A stretch of 27,250 nt of DNA, taken from DAOTUL01 sp034437435 (GTDB lineage Bacteria; Chloroflexota; Anaerolineae; Aggregatilineales; Phototrophicaceae). The notes under the pieces are model-generated. The model did not search any database, was not told where the DNA came from, and saw only the letters and a program-made list of their open reading frames with translations. How positions within the stretch are numbered: the stretch's first letter is position 1; each line of letters begins with the position of its first letter. Shown piece after piece: positions 16,180 through 24,177 of the stretch. Position numbers and translations under genes: made by a program. The stretch is from assembly GCA_964417785.1 (NCBI GenBank), contig CAYQJO010000031.1:1-27250 (forward strand), in the 5' to 3' direction.

Positions 16180-17319
16180 TTGATTGCCATTGATTACACA
16201 CCGGCTCACGAACAAGGTGGAGGTATTGGTCGTCTTGTCCGTGAACTGGTGGCTTATCTTGCTCTCGTGGATACAACCACACCGTATAAGCTGTTCGTCT
16301 GTGGAACGCAACGTTCTAACTTGCCCTTTCCCCCAGGTCACAATTTCACATGGGCAGCTACCGCGATTTCACCATCCTGGTTAGCGCGGATATGGCATCG
16401 GTTACATCTCCCCCTCCCGGTCGAAACATTCACCGGCCCGATTGATCTCTATCATGCGACTGACTTCGTTCTCCCGCCAGTTCTACGACCTACCCGTTCA
16501 TTGCTTACCGTACACGATCTGTCGTTTATTCGCGTACCGGAGACATCTACCCCTGCTCTACGACGCTATCTGGAACGAGTCGTACCCGACTCTGTGCGAC
16601 GGGCCACGCATGTACTCGCGGATTCAGAGGCCACCCGTCAGGACGTGATCGAACTCTACGATGTACCAGAAAAGCATGTCACCACGCTCTACAGTGGTGT
16701 TAGTTCTCGTTTCCAAGAAATGCATGATTCTGACATCCGCCAGAAGTACAACATTCCAGCTACATGTACGTTCGTTTTCTCGGTTGGCACCATCCAGCCA
16801 CGCAAGAACTATGCCCGACTCATAACGGCAGTTGCGCAATTACGCCATGATGGTTACGATGTGCATCTCGTTATTGCTGGCGGACGCGGTTGGCTAGACA
16901 GCCCTATCTTCGAGGCAATTAGAAGCAACAGAATGGAACAATACATTCATTTGATCGGCTTTGTTGCAGATGAAGACCTGCCTGCACTTTATACAGAGGC
17001 GATAGTAACCGCATTTGTCTCGCTCTACGAGGGTTTTGGTTTCCCGGTTCTGGAAAGTATGGCTTGCGGGACACCGGCCATCACGTCGAATGTATCGTCA
17101 CTTCCTGAAGTCGCCGGTGATAGTGCCGTTATGGTTGATCCGTATCAGGTGGACGCTATAATAGATGGCTTGAAGCGGTTGCTAGATGATAGTGCATACC
17201 GGTCGATCTTGCGCGAAAAAGGATTTCAACAGGTCAAAAAGTTTTCATGGGACCGGTCCGCGCAACAACTCATTGAGATATACCGGCAATTAATCGAGGG
17301 AAGACATGACAGCAGGTAA
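16180..17319 (+). CDS. Glycosyltransferase family 4 (GT-B)
   Basis: A 379-residue GT-B enzyme that should transfer a sugar from a nucleotide donor to a glycan or lipid-linked acceptor at the cytoplasmic membrane face. The N-terminal domain starts IAIDYTPAHEQGGGIGR, with the usual glycine-rich loop. The linker is FSVGTIQPRKNYARLI, and the donor-site E-x7-E motif is in YEGFGFPVLESMACGTPAI. Translation begins at TTG 16180, one base after the GtrA stop; the frame offers no ATG or GTG upstream, and a weak ribosome site suggests coupling to gtrA. Donor and acceptor cannot be read from sequence; UDP-xylose from the neighbouring synthase is possible. Its 3' end overlaps the next gene by 14 bases. Confidence 0.88.
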   Translation: MIAIDYTPAHEQGGGIGRLVRELVAYLALVDTTTPYKLFVCGTQRSNLPFPPGHNFTWAATAISPSWLARIWHRLHLPLPVETFTGPIDLYHATDFVLPPVLRPTRSLLTVHDLSFIRVPETSTPALRRYLERVVPDSVRRATHVLADSEATRQDVIELYDVPEKHVTTLYSGVSSRFQEMHDSDIRQKYNIPATCTFVFSVGTIQPRKNYARLITAVAQLRHDGYDVHLVIAGGRGWLDSPIFEAIRSNRMEQYIHLIGFVADEDLPALYTEAIVTAFVSLYEGFGFPVLESMACGTPAITSNVSSLPEVAGDSAVMVDPYQVDAIIDGLKRLLDDSAYRSILREKGFQQVKKFSWDRSAQQLIEIYRQLIEGRHDSR

Positions 17320-17785
17320 ACGGGTTGCTGACTCAAAAGTCACCCTGAGCGAACTGATGATCCCAGAAGATACCAATGGATTAGGCAATGTTCATGGTGG
17401 AATTATCATGAAGATGGTCGATGAAGCTGGTGGAATCGCCGCCATGCGCCATGCTCGTAGACCTTCAGTTACGGTTGCTATGGACTCCATGACCTTCATG
17501 GAGCCGGTGCGGGTCGGAATGCTCGTCACCTGTATTGCTGAACTGACTTATGTTGGTAGAACATCAATGGAGGTCCGGGTCGAAGTTTTTGCTGAGGACC
17601 CACTTTCAGGGGTATCCAAACGGACCAACACCGCTTACCTCGTATACGTCGCTCTGGATGAAGAAGGTCATCCCACGCCAGTCCCGGCACTTATTCTTGA
17701 GACCAACGAACAGCGGATCCGCGCACAACATGCCATCGAGCGACAGGCCTACCGTAAAGCACAGCGCGAAAGGGAAGATCTGTGA
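17306..17785 (+). CDS. Acyl-CoA thioesterase, hotdog fold (YciA/BACH type)
   Basis: A 159-residue single hotdog domain with the family active-site pattern DTNGLGNVHGGIIMKMVDEAG (22-42), including N24, the HGG turn and D39. It hydrolyses acyl-CoA in the cytoplasm; chain length is not predictable. A basic, Arg- and Glu-rich C-terminal tail (about 130-159) is common in this group. GAGGGAAG lies just before ATG 17306. It overlaps the glycosyltransferase end by 14 bases, and its own TGA overlaps the next start (GTGA). Co-transcription is likely, but there is no obvious functional link to the sugar genes. Confidence 0.87.
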   Translation: MTAGKRVADSKVTLSELMIPEDTNGLGNVHGGIIMKMVDEAGGIAAMRHARRPSVTVAMDSMTFMEPVRVGMLVTCIAELTYVGRTSMEVRVEVFAEDPLSGVSKRTNTAYLVYVALDEEGHPTPVPALILETNEQRIRAQHAIERQAYRKAQREREDL

Positions 17786-18927
17786 CGCAATCTCGCTCGG
17801 CACTTGTGCGCCTTCTGCAAGATTCCGGTGTACAGCGTATCCTTGAAGCTGCGCCACCTGATTTGGGGCTGGCGGAACAACGCCCCTATCCGTTCCTGGC
17901 AATTGTCGGCCAACTGGAAATGCGCATCGCGTTGATGATCGCCGTCATCAATCCATCTGTCGGCGGTGTGCTGTTGATTGGTCCCAGAGGCACCGGCAAA
18001 ACCACCGCCGTCCGCAGCTTGGTAGACATACTTCCAGACGTTGAGGTTAGCGATTGTGAAGAAGGAGTTCTATCAGAAGACCTCGAAAACAATGTGGCTA
18101 AACATTTATACCCGGATTGCTATGAAAAGTACTATGCCGGTGAAGCCATCTCCCATTTTGAGTCCGTCCGACTGGTTGAACTACCGTTGAACGCTCGCCT
18201 GGAAGATGTGGTTGGCGGCATCAATGAGCGTGTTGCGGTACAGAGCAACAAAATTCGTCTTGAACGGGGCATTCTTGGTCGCGCTGATAACAACCTGCTC
18301 TATGTGGATGAAGTCAACCTGCTCGACGATCAGATTGTCGATGCCATCCTTGACGCCGCTGCTCAGGGAAGCTACACCGTGCGCCGAGGAGCGATGGTTG
18401 GTACTTACCGCTCTCGATTTGTTTTAATTGGTTCAATGAATCCGGAGGAAGGTCGGCTGCGCCCGCAAATCATGGACCGTTTTGGGTTGCGGGTGAACGT
18501 CCGCGGCCTGCAAACTGTTGAGGAGCGCATGGAGGTCTACCGTCGTGTTCGCCATTTCAAGAAATCACCTTTCGGTTTTTATCGGGAGTGGGAGGCAGCG
18601 ACCAGCGAAGCCCTTGAAGAAATTCTCACGGCACGTGAGACACTGCAACAGACTGACATTGCCGATGATGCCATGAAAATCGGACTGGCACTGGTGCATG
18701 AACTTCAGATCGACTCGGCCCGTGCTGAATACACCATGTTTGAAGCAGCGCGTGCCTATGCAGCATCGGATGGCCGCAATCTGGCAACAGTCAGCGATAT
18801 TCGCACCGTCGCCCCTCTAGCACTGCGGCAGCGCAAAAGTGAGTTCATGACGAGTTATTTCGAGAACCAGCAGCGTGAAGATCAACAAATTCGTGAGACA
18901 ATCAATGACATTGTGGGGGCTGGTTAG
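17782..18927 (+). CDS. Magnesium chelatase subunit I-like AAA+ ATPase
   Basis: A 381-residue AAA+ protein starting at GTG 17782 (GTGA overlap). YPFLAIVGQLEMRIAL (36-51) and GPRGTGKTT (67-75, Walker A) open the ATPase domain. LYVDEVNLLDDQIVDAIL (173-190, Walker B), SMNPEEGRLRPQIMDRFG (218-235, sensor 1 and arginine region) and a C-terminal helical lid follow. These motifs are typical of BchI/ChlI. The insert between Walker A and B (about 87-160) differs from canonical BchI, with LPLNARLEDVVGG where LPxGATEDRVxG is usual. No BchD, BchH or cobalt-chelatase partner is nearby, so chlorophyll synthesis should not be inferred. It may be a metal-chelatase motor or a MoxR-like chaperone for a VWA protein encoded elsewhere. 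Confidence 0.82.
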   Translation: MTQSRSALVRLLQDSGVQRILEAAPPDLGLAEQRPYPFLAIVGQLEMRIALMIAVINPSVGGVLLIGPRGTGKTTAVRSLVDILPDVEVSDCEEGVLSEDLENNVAKHLYPDCYEKYYAGEAISHFESVRLVELPLNARLEDVVGGINERVAVQSNKIRLERGILGRADNNLLYVDEVNLLDDQIVDAILDAAAQGSYTVRRGAMVGTYRSRFVLIGSMNPEEGRLRPQIMDRFGLRVNVRGLQTVEERMEVYRRVRHFKKSPFGFYREWEAATSEALEEILTARETLQQTDIADDAMKIGLALVHELQIDSARAEYTMFEAARAYAASDGRNLATVSDIRTVAPLALRQRKSEFMTSYFENQQREDQQIRETINDIVGAG

Positions 18928-19529
18928 TGCGCCAGTATATCGTTATCGCACTTGTGCTGGCAGGGTACGGTGCTTACAGTCTGCCCTGGGCTGTGAGTCC
19001 GGCGGCCAGCCTGAGTATGGGCGCAAACGATCTGGCGGAGTGGGCAAGTTTGCACCCCACCGTAACCCCTCCCCTGCTGCTGACCAGCTTGCTCCTGCGA
19101 CTACCCATGCTGTCGTTGGTCAGCATGCTCAGTTTCTCGCTGCCACATTCAAAGACAGCCCTGGTCGTAGCGATGCTGCTGATACTCACAATGCTGCCGC
19201 CACTCGAAATTGTGACATCTGCACGCGATAACGCGAACTATCGACAGCAAATAGTCCTTACTGTACTGGCAACGGGCATTACCTTTGTGGGTTTTCTTGG
19301 TGTTTTGCGTCGGTGGCAGCACTATGTCGTTCTACTGGCTGGCGCTGTGGGAGTGGCAGCCAGCATTCTCGGTTTCTATTCTGCTGAGGGCTTGCTTCAA
19401 GACCTGAATCTGACGATGCATGTCGGAGCCGGTGTCATCTGCATGGCGCTGATCTGTGTTGTGATATCCATATACAACAGGGTAGGCAGTAGACCCACCC
19501 TGCGTGAAATTAGCTCATCCGTAAGTTGA
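18927..19529 (+). CDS. Six-helix membrane protein of unknown function
   Basis: A 200-residue protein starting at GTG 18927, sharing its G with the TAG stop before it, so it is tightly coupled to the AAA+ gene. Predicted membrane segments lie at about 3-22, 48-71, 77-96, 108-127, 131-150 and 164-184, with a short basic tail. I recognise no family. Given the coupling, it could be the membrane partner of the AAA+ protein. Its last 20 bases overlap the 3' end of the acyl carrier protein gene on the other strand. Confidence 0.7.
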   Translation: MRQYIVIALVLAGYGAYSLPWAVSPAASLSMGANDLAEWASLHPTVTPPLLLTSLLLRLPMLSLVSMLSFSLPHSKTALVVAMLLILTMLPPLEIVTSARDNANYRQQIVLTVLATGITFVGFLGVLRRWQHYVVLLAGAVGVAASILGFYSAEGLLQDLNLTMHVGAGVICMALICVVISIYNRVGSRPTLREISSSVS

Positions 19530-19746
19530 TGTATTCAACCGCCTGACCAACTGTCTCGATCTTCTGCGCGTCTTCATCGGTAATCTCACCGCCGAATTCT
19601 TCCTCAAAGGCCATAATAAGTTCGACTAGATCGAGGGAGTCGGCTTCCAGATCATCCCGGAAATGTGACCCAAGTGTTATACGATCTACATCTACACCGA
19701 GCAGATCGGAGACAATTTTCTTGACGCGGTCTTCAGTTGATGCCAT
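19510..19746 (-). CDS. acpP: Acyl carrier protein
   Basis: A 78-residue acidic four-helix carrier for acyl chains in fatty acid synthesis. The phosphopantetheine site is in EADSLDLVEL (35-44), with S37. Start ATG 19746 has an excellent ribosome site (AGGAGGAAGG on the complement, core at 19751-19756); the frame is open further upstream, but those 16 residues are not part of the family. Upstream on the same strand there is a perfect TATAAT. It stands alone without fab genes, convergent with the membrane protein gene, and the two 3' ends overlap by 20 bases. Confidence 0.95.
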   Translation of the reverse strand: MASTEDRVKKIVSDLLGVDVDRITLGSHFRDDLEADSLDLVELIMAFEEEFGGEITDEDAQKIETVGQAVEYINLRMS

Positions 19747-19792
19747 GCCTTCCTCCTCATTGGGGTGATACCTGTGGGTATAAACAGGCCAC

Positions 19793-19798
19793 ATTATA
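19793..19798 (-). promoter_or_regulatory. Probable -10 element of the acpP promoter
   Basis: On the complement, a perfect TATAAT lies about 47 bases before the acpP start. No good -35 box is found 16-18 bases further upstream, so the call rests on the -10 match and its location in the divergent acpP/isomerase gap. Confidence 0.45.
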
Positions 19799-19834
19799 CC
19801 GCTTATCCTCTCACCCGCCAGTCCCCAAAACTTA

Positions 19835-19863
19835 TTGACAGGCTTATGTTTGCCCGTTAGGAT
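19835..19863 (+). promoter_or_regulatory. Sigma-70-type promoter of the isopentenyl-diphosphate isomerase gene
   Basis: TTGACA (19835-19840), a 17-base spacer and TAGGAT (19858-19863). The -35 box is perfect and the spacing optimal. Transcription would start near 19870, giving a leader of about 25 bases that contains an AGGA ribosome site before ATG 19895. The TTG of the -35 box is in frame with the gene but is not a start. Confidence 0.7.
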
Positions 19864-19894
19864 TGCCAGACTACGAATCAGGATAAGAGTCTAC

Positions 19895-20929
19895 ATGAGT
19901 AATCAGGCACCAACCACCGAGAGTCGCAAAGCAGACCACATTCGTATCAATCTGGAACGTGATGTTCAGTTCCGCCGGTTGACAACCGGCTTCGAGCGCT
20001 ATCGCTTCATGCATCAGGCGCTCCCTGAACTAGACCTCGCTGAAATTGACACCTCCGTGACACTTTTCGGTAAGCTCCTATCCGCACCGATTCTAATCTC
20101 ATCAATGACTGGCGGTACGGAACTGGCGCACCGGATCAATACCAATCTGGCGGAGGCGGCACAATCGCATAATATCGCTATGGGCCTGGGGTCACAGCGT
20201 GCTGCTGTTGAAGACCTATCTCTGGTATACAGCTACGATATTCGAGATATTGCACCCGACATCATGCTGTTTGCCAACATCGGAGCCGTCCAGTTGAACT
20301 ACGGTTATGGCGTCTCTGAATGTCAGCGAGCTGTAGATATGGTCGGCGCTGATGCGCTCATTTTACATTTCAACGTATTGCAGGAAGCGACGCAGCCAGA
20401 GGGCGATGTCAACTTTTCCGGTTTGCTCAAGCAGGTTGAAACCGTCTGTCAGTCGGTTTCGGTGCCTGTTATTGCGAAAGAGGTTGGATGGGGCTTCTCA
20501 CCGAGGAATGTCCGCGATCTGGTTAATGCCGGTGCCTCTGCAATTGACGTGGCCGGTGCCGGCGGCACCTCGTGGAGCGAAGTGGAGTACCATCGCGCCC
20601 CGACAGCATTCCACGCCAATGTTGCAGCCAGTTTTGCTGATTGGGGAATTCCGACGGCGGAAGCCGTTTGCTATGCGGTTGAAGCTGCTCCGAATACACC
20701 CGTTATCGCCAGCGGTGGTTTGCGCAATGGCATTGATATTGCCAAGTCAATCGCGCTTGGCGCGATCATAGGCGGTATGGCCGGACCTTTTCTGAAAGCT
20801 GCGGATCAATCCGTCGAAGCCGTCGATGATTTAATCCGCGTACTCAAACAGCAGTTACGAGTATCAATGCTTTGCACCGGTTCCAGAACGACTGCTGATC
20901 TCCGAGAGAGTAAACTGATCCAAATCTAG
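19895..20929 (+). CDS. fni: Type 2 isopentenyl-diphosphate delta-isomerase (FMN-dependent)
   Basis: Interconverts isopentenyl and dimethylallyl diphosphate for isoprenoid synthesis, using reduced FMN and Mg2+. The 344-residue length is typical. Signatures: RKADHIRI (11-18, substrate-binding Arg/Lys), SSMTGG (69-74), MGLGSQRAA (96-104), LHFNVLQEATQPEGD (158-172, with H159, Q163 and Mg-binding E164), AKEVGWGFSP (194-203), and AGAGGTSW and SGGLRNG for phosphate and flavin binding. Start ATG 19895 fits the predicted promoter and an AGGA site at 19880. It is convergent with hemW, and the two stops overlap within one CTAG. Confidence 0.95.
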   Translation: MSNQAPTTESRKADHIRINLERDVQFRRLTTGFERYRFMHQALPELDLAEIDTSVTLFGKLLSAPILISSMTGGTELAHRINTNLAEAAQSHNIAMGLGSQRAAVEDLSLVYSYDIRDIAPDIMLFANIGAVQLNYGYGVSECQRAVDMVGADALILHFNVLQEATQPEGDVNFSGLLKQVETVCQSVSVPVIAKEVGWGFSPRNVRDLVNAGASAIDVAGAGGTSWSEVEYHRAPTAFHANVAASFADWGIPTAEAVCYAVEAAPNTPVIASGGLRNGIDIAKSIALGAIIGGMAGPFLKAADQSVEAVDDLIRVLKQQLRVSMLCTGSRTTADLRESKLIQI

Positions 20930-22086
20930 ACCAGTTCACGGAAAATCACATTGCTGAGTAAGCGCCCATTTGCTGTCAAACAGACCGAGGTGGGCGTTAT
21001 TGTCAGCAGGCCCATATGCTCGAACCGCCGTAGAAGCTCACCATGAATTGCCAGTAAATCCACGCCAAATCGGTTGCGAAAATCGGTTCGCGATACACCG
21101 GTATCAGTCAGGCGCAGATTCATAATTAGAGTCTCGGCAACTTCGTCGCCAAACGCAACTCTGACGGAATCAACAACTGCCGGTGTATGCGGAAATGTCA
21201 TATTGTCAACAACAGCAGATAACGCCTTGATATAGCGTTGTGGCGAAAGCTCCGTTGCATAGCGGACACCACCAGCAAAACCGTGCGCCCCCGGACCAAG
21301 TCCAAGATAAGGCCGATTATACCAGTATTGGAGATTGTGCTGACAAGCATATCCTGGCAAGCACCAATTGCTGATTTCATACTGCTGGTAGCCGGCCTCC
21401 GCCAGTCGGGTCGTCGCCATCTCGTACATATCGGCAGCCAGGTCATCATCCGGTTGTGGTAGCTGCCCAGATTGCACCCAGTTATATAGGGGAGTACCGT
21501 CCTCAAGTCCAAGTGCATATAACGAAATATGCTCAGGTTGCAAATCACACACAGCGTCTAATGTCTCTGCCCAGCTTGCCAGGGTTTGATGCGGGAATCC
21601 ATACATCAAATCAAGATTGATGTTATCGAATCCGGCAGCACGGGCCATCTCCACTGCGCGAACCACTGTCGGATGGTCATGGCGACGGGCAAACAGCTTC
21701 AGTTCGCTGAAATTTGACGACTGCATACCAATGCTCAGTCGGTTGACCCCCGCCTCATGCAGACCCTGGAGATATGCTGTACTCAGATCGTTAGGGTTGG
21801 TCTCGGTTGAAATCTCTGCATCAGGTATGACGCAGAAATGGTCATGAATGGTCGTTAACAGGTGTTCGAAGTGCGTTTGCTCTAACAGGCTGGGGGTACC
21901 GCCACCGAAGTATACAGTAGATACCTCTGGATATGGATTATCCGATGCGATGGTTATAATTTCGTTAGTTAGCGCATTAACGAAGGGTTCGATAAGATGT
22001 TCGAGATGAATGTACGTGTTGAAGGCGCAATACGTACACTTCGAGGTGCAAAACGGGATGTGAATGTAGAGTGATAACTGTTTCAT
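20926..22086 (-). CDS. hemW: HemW-like radical SAM protein (heme chaperone)
   Basis: A 386-residue radical SAM enzyme of the HemN/HemW group. The cluster motif is C13-TSK-C17-TY-C20-AF. After the third Cys comes Ala-Phe rather than the extra Cys of true HemN, which favours HemW. GGGTPS (61-66), the SAM-binding TETNPND (94-100) and HNLQYW (250-255, the motif linked to heme binding in HemW) are present. HemW is thought to deliver heme to respiratory proteins; it is often misnamed oxygen-independent coproporphyrinogen oxidase. ATG 22086 lacks a clear ribosome site. It is divergent from the kinase gene. Confidence 0.9.
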   Translation of the reverse strand: MKQLSLYIHIPFCTSKCTYCAFNTYIHLEHLIEPFVNALTNEIITIASDNPYPEVSTVYFGGGTPSLLEQTHFEHLLTTIHDHFCVIPDAEISTETNPNDLSTAYLQGLHEAGVNRLSIGMQSSNFSELKLFARRHDHPTVVRAVEMARAAGFDNINLDLMYGFPHQTLASWAETLDAVCDLQPEHISLYALGLEDGTPLYNWVQSGQLPQPDDDLAADMYEMATTRLAEAGYQQYEISNWCLPGYACQHNLQYWYNRPYLGLGPGAHGFAGGVRYATELSPQRYIKALSAVVDNMTFPHTPAVVDSVRVAFGDEVAETLIMNLRLTDTGVSRTDFRNRFGVDLLAIHGELLRRFEHMGLLTITPTSVCLTANGRLLSNVIFRELV

Positions 22087-22121
22087 GTAGTATTAGTTAA
22101 GAAACCCATACGTAGCATTGA

Positions 22122-22150
22122 TTGCAGTATTGTGGCAGGTCAAATATAAT
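22122..22150 (+). promoter_or_regulatory. Strong sigma-70-type promoter of the phospho-signalling cluster
   Basis: TTGCAG (22122-22127), a 17-base spacer and a perfect TATAAT (22145-22150). Transcription would start near 22157, leaving an AT-rich leader of about 56 bases before ATG 22213. The leader has no clear Shine-Dalgarno. The genes that follow have short gaps (27, 10 and 5 bases, then 26 before the last start) and no other evident promoter. Confidence 0.65.
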
Positions 22151-22212
22151 AAATCAAGATACTGTGCAACTCATCTCATCTCGCACAAATCATAGTTTAT
22201 GGATATTCAATT

Positions 22213-24150
22213 ATGCCTGAAACCACACAGTTTGGCGGTCAAGAAGAACTCTACGGTGAGGGTTCACTAAAGGCCAACACCATTTTGATGGCACGCTATA
22301 AGATTCTCAGCGCCATCGGTGGCGGTGGGCAAGGTGCAGTCTACCAGGGGCGTGACCTCAATTTTCCTGATGCAAAACGGCTGGTCGCCATCAAGGAAAT
22401 GCACTACCCTTCTGGTGATCCCAGTGTACGATCTGTCACGCTAAAGACTTTTCAGCGCGAAGCCAACATTCTCGCCACACTGGCCCATCCCGCGATTCCC
22501 AAGATTTTCGACTTTTTCGATCAAAATAACCGGGCTTACCTGGTTATGGAGTACGTCAATGGCAGCGACCTGGAACTTCTTTTGAACAAGACCAGAGAGC
22601 TTCCCATCGATAAGATCGTGGAATGGGCCATTGACCTGTGCGACGTACTTCAGTACCTCCACAGCCATCAGCCGGAACCTATCATTTTCCGCGATGTAAA
22701 ACCAGCCAATATTATGATCGATAGTCTGGGCAAAGTTCGCCTGATCGACTTCGGTATTGCCAAGATATTTGTCAGTGGTGTCAAGAACACCATGATTGGT
22801 ACCGAGGGCTACTCTGCCCCGGAACAATATAAGGGTGATGTCAATCCATTGAGTGACATCTACAGCCTGGGAGCTACGCTCCACCACATTATCACTCGCA
22901 AGGATCCTCGTCTCGAACCTCCGTTCAGCTTTGATGAACGACCAATTGAAGATTTTAACAATGATGTGACACCACAACTGGCTGCTATCATCAGCAAGTC
23001 GCTTCACATGGACCCTGCTGAGCGCTATCAGAGTTGTTCCGAAATGAAGGAAACATTGTTGCAGTACCGGTACCAGCCCACAGTCGCAGTCATTGGCAAT
23101 GGCGGTGATGCAACAGCGGCGTCGCCAGGGTTGACTGACGATCTGTTCGGTGATGGTTTCGATCTGGGCGGCAATATCGAACCTCGTTGGGTCTTCAAAA
23201 CAGAAGATGAAATACGTGGCAGTCCGGCGATCTTTCGCGATTTTGCTTATGTGGGTTCCTATGACACCAATGTCTGGGCTGTGAACACGGAAGATGGTGA
23301 ATTCCGCTGGAAGTATGCAACCGAAGCCGGTATCGCCGCCTCACCAGTGGTCGATAGAGATAATAGATTGGTTGTCTTCGGGTCAGAGGATCACACCTTC
23401 AACGCACTGGAATATGATACCGGGCGTATCGTGTGGTCGTATACCACAAATGACCGCATCCGCAGTACAGCCACCGTTGCCCATGACCATGTGTTTTTTG
23501 GCAGCGATGATGGGCGTATTTACAGTCTCGCAGCCGCTAACGGTCGTTATCTGTGGGAATACGATATGGGCGCTCCCGTCCGTAGTCGCCCGTATGTCAC
23601 ACGGGAGATGGTCATCGCAGGATGTGAATCGGGTGAATTGGTAGGGATCGAGTTGTCAGGTAACCGCAAATGGTCTTACCGGGTCCGGCGGGCAATTACG
23701 GCATCACCGTTTATCGATGAAATTGAGAACATCTGCTACTTTGGGTCTATGGACGGTTATGTGTATGCAATGGATGCGTCCAGCGGTTATAGCATGTGGC
23801 GTTTTCGGACTAACGGTCCTATTATATCTACAGTAGAGATGGAAGGGGCTTTGATCTTCTTCGGTTCTGCCGATGGGAACTTCTACGCCATTAACTCTGA
23901 AAATGCGAAAGAAAAATGGCGTTTCGGTATTGAGAAGCCTATCGTAGCATCTCCGCTAGTTCATGAAGGTCGGGTCTATTTCGGCGGTACTGACGGCGTT
24001 TTCTATTGCCTGGAAACGAAGACCGGCAAAGAAATTTGGCGATTTGAGACCAATGCCGCGATCACATCCGCGCCTTTCATCACAGAAAACATGATCCTGT
24101 TTGGATCAATGGACCATACTCTCTATGCGCTGCCCCTGGTCGTGGGGTAA
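22213..24150 (+). CDS. Cytoplasmic Ser/Thr protein kinase with C-terminal eight-repeat PQQ-like propeller
   Basis: A 645-residue protein. The kinase domain (about 29-285) is complete: glycine loop GGGGQGAVYQ (36-45), K61 in VAIKEM, catalytic FRDVKPANIM (159-168, D161; Phe in place of the His of HRD), DFG (179-181) and activation loop GTEGYSAPEQ. A linker (about 286-323) has no hydrophobic helix, unlike PknB kinases with external sensors. Residues about 324-645 form eight repeats of the type W(R/K)(F/Y)-x-ASP-FGS-DG-xYA-x-GK, as in PQQ-binding or BamB-like propellers, so the sensor domain is inside the cell. It is first in a cluster with PP2C, J-VWA and FHA proteins, and its likely targets are those neighbours. 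The propeller may bind a ligand or a partner protein. Confidence 0.92.
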   Translation: MPETTQFGGQEELYGEGSLKANTILMARYKILSAIGGGGQGAVYQGRDLNFPDAKRLVAIKEMHYPSGDPSVRSVTLKTFQREANILATLAHPAIPKIFDFFDQNNRAYLVMEYVNGSDLELLLNKTRELPIDKIVEWAIDLCDVLQYLHSHQPEPIIFRDVKPANIMIDSLGKVRLIDFGIAKIFVSGVKNTMIGTEGYSAPEQYKGDVNPLSDIYSLGATLHHIITRKDPRLEPPFSFDERPIEDFNNDVTPQLAAIISKSLHMDPAERYQSCSEMKETLLQYRYQPTVAVIGNGGDATAASPGLTDDLFGDGFDLGGNIEPRWVFKTEDEIRGSPAIFRDFAYVGSYDTNVWAVNTEDGEFRWKYATEAGIAASPVVDRDNRLVVFGSEDHTFNALEYDTGRIVWSYTTNDRIRSTATVAHDHVFFGSDDGRIYSLAAANGRYLWEYDMGAPVRSRPYVTREMVIAGCESGELVGIELSGNRKWSYRVRRAITASPFIDEIENICYFGSMDGYVYAMDASSGYSMWRFRTNGPIISTVEMEGALIFFGSADGNFYAINSENAKEKWRFGIEKPIVASPLVHEGRVYFGGTDGVFYCLETKTGKEIWRFETNAAITSAPFITENMILFGSMDHTLYALPLVVG

Positions 24151-24177
24151 GCACCACAATCGTCTGGAGTACTTGAA

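Noticed and set aside
17782..18927. Evidence of phototrophy from a BchI-like gene
   Set aside because: No other bacteriochlorophyll gene is present, and BchI-like AAA+ proteins occur in many non-phototrophs.
19771..19788. Small inverted repeat (CCTGT and ACAGG) in the acpP leader
   Set aside because: A five-base arm is expected by chance and is not enough to propose an operator.
19835..19894. TTG start that would extend the isomerase by 20 residues
   Set aside because: The TTG is part of a perfect TTGACA box with an optimally spaced TAGGAT, so it is promoter sequence.
22087..22212. A hemW promoter on the minus strand (TTGCAC and TATTTG pair)
   Set aside because: The match is weak and the hexamers are common in AT-rich DNA, so I do not annotate it.
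22441..23007. 188-codon minus-strand frame inside the kinase gene
   Set aside because: The plus-strand kinase motifs explain this DNA fully; the antisense product has no recognisable features.
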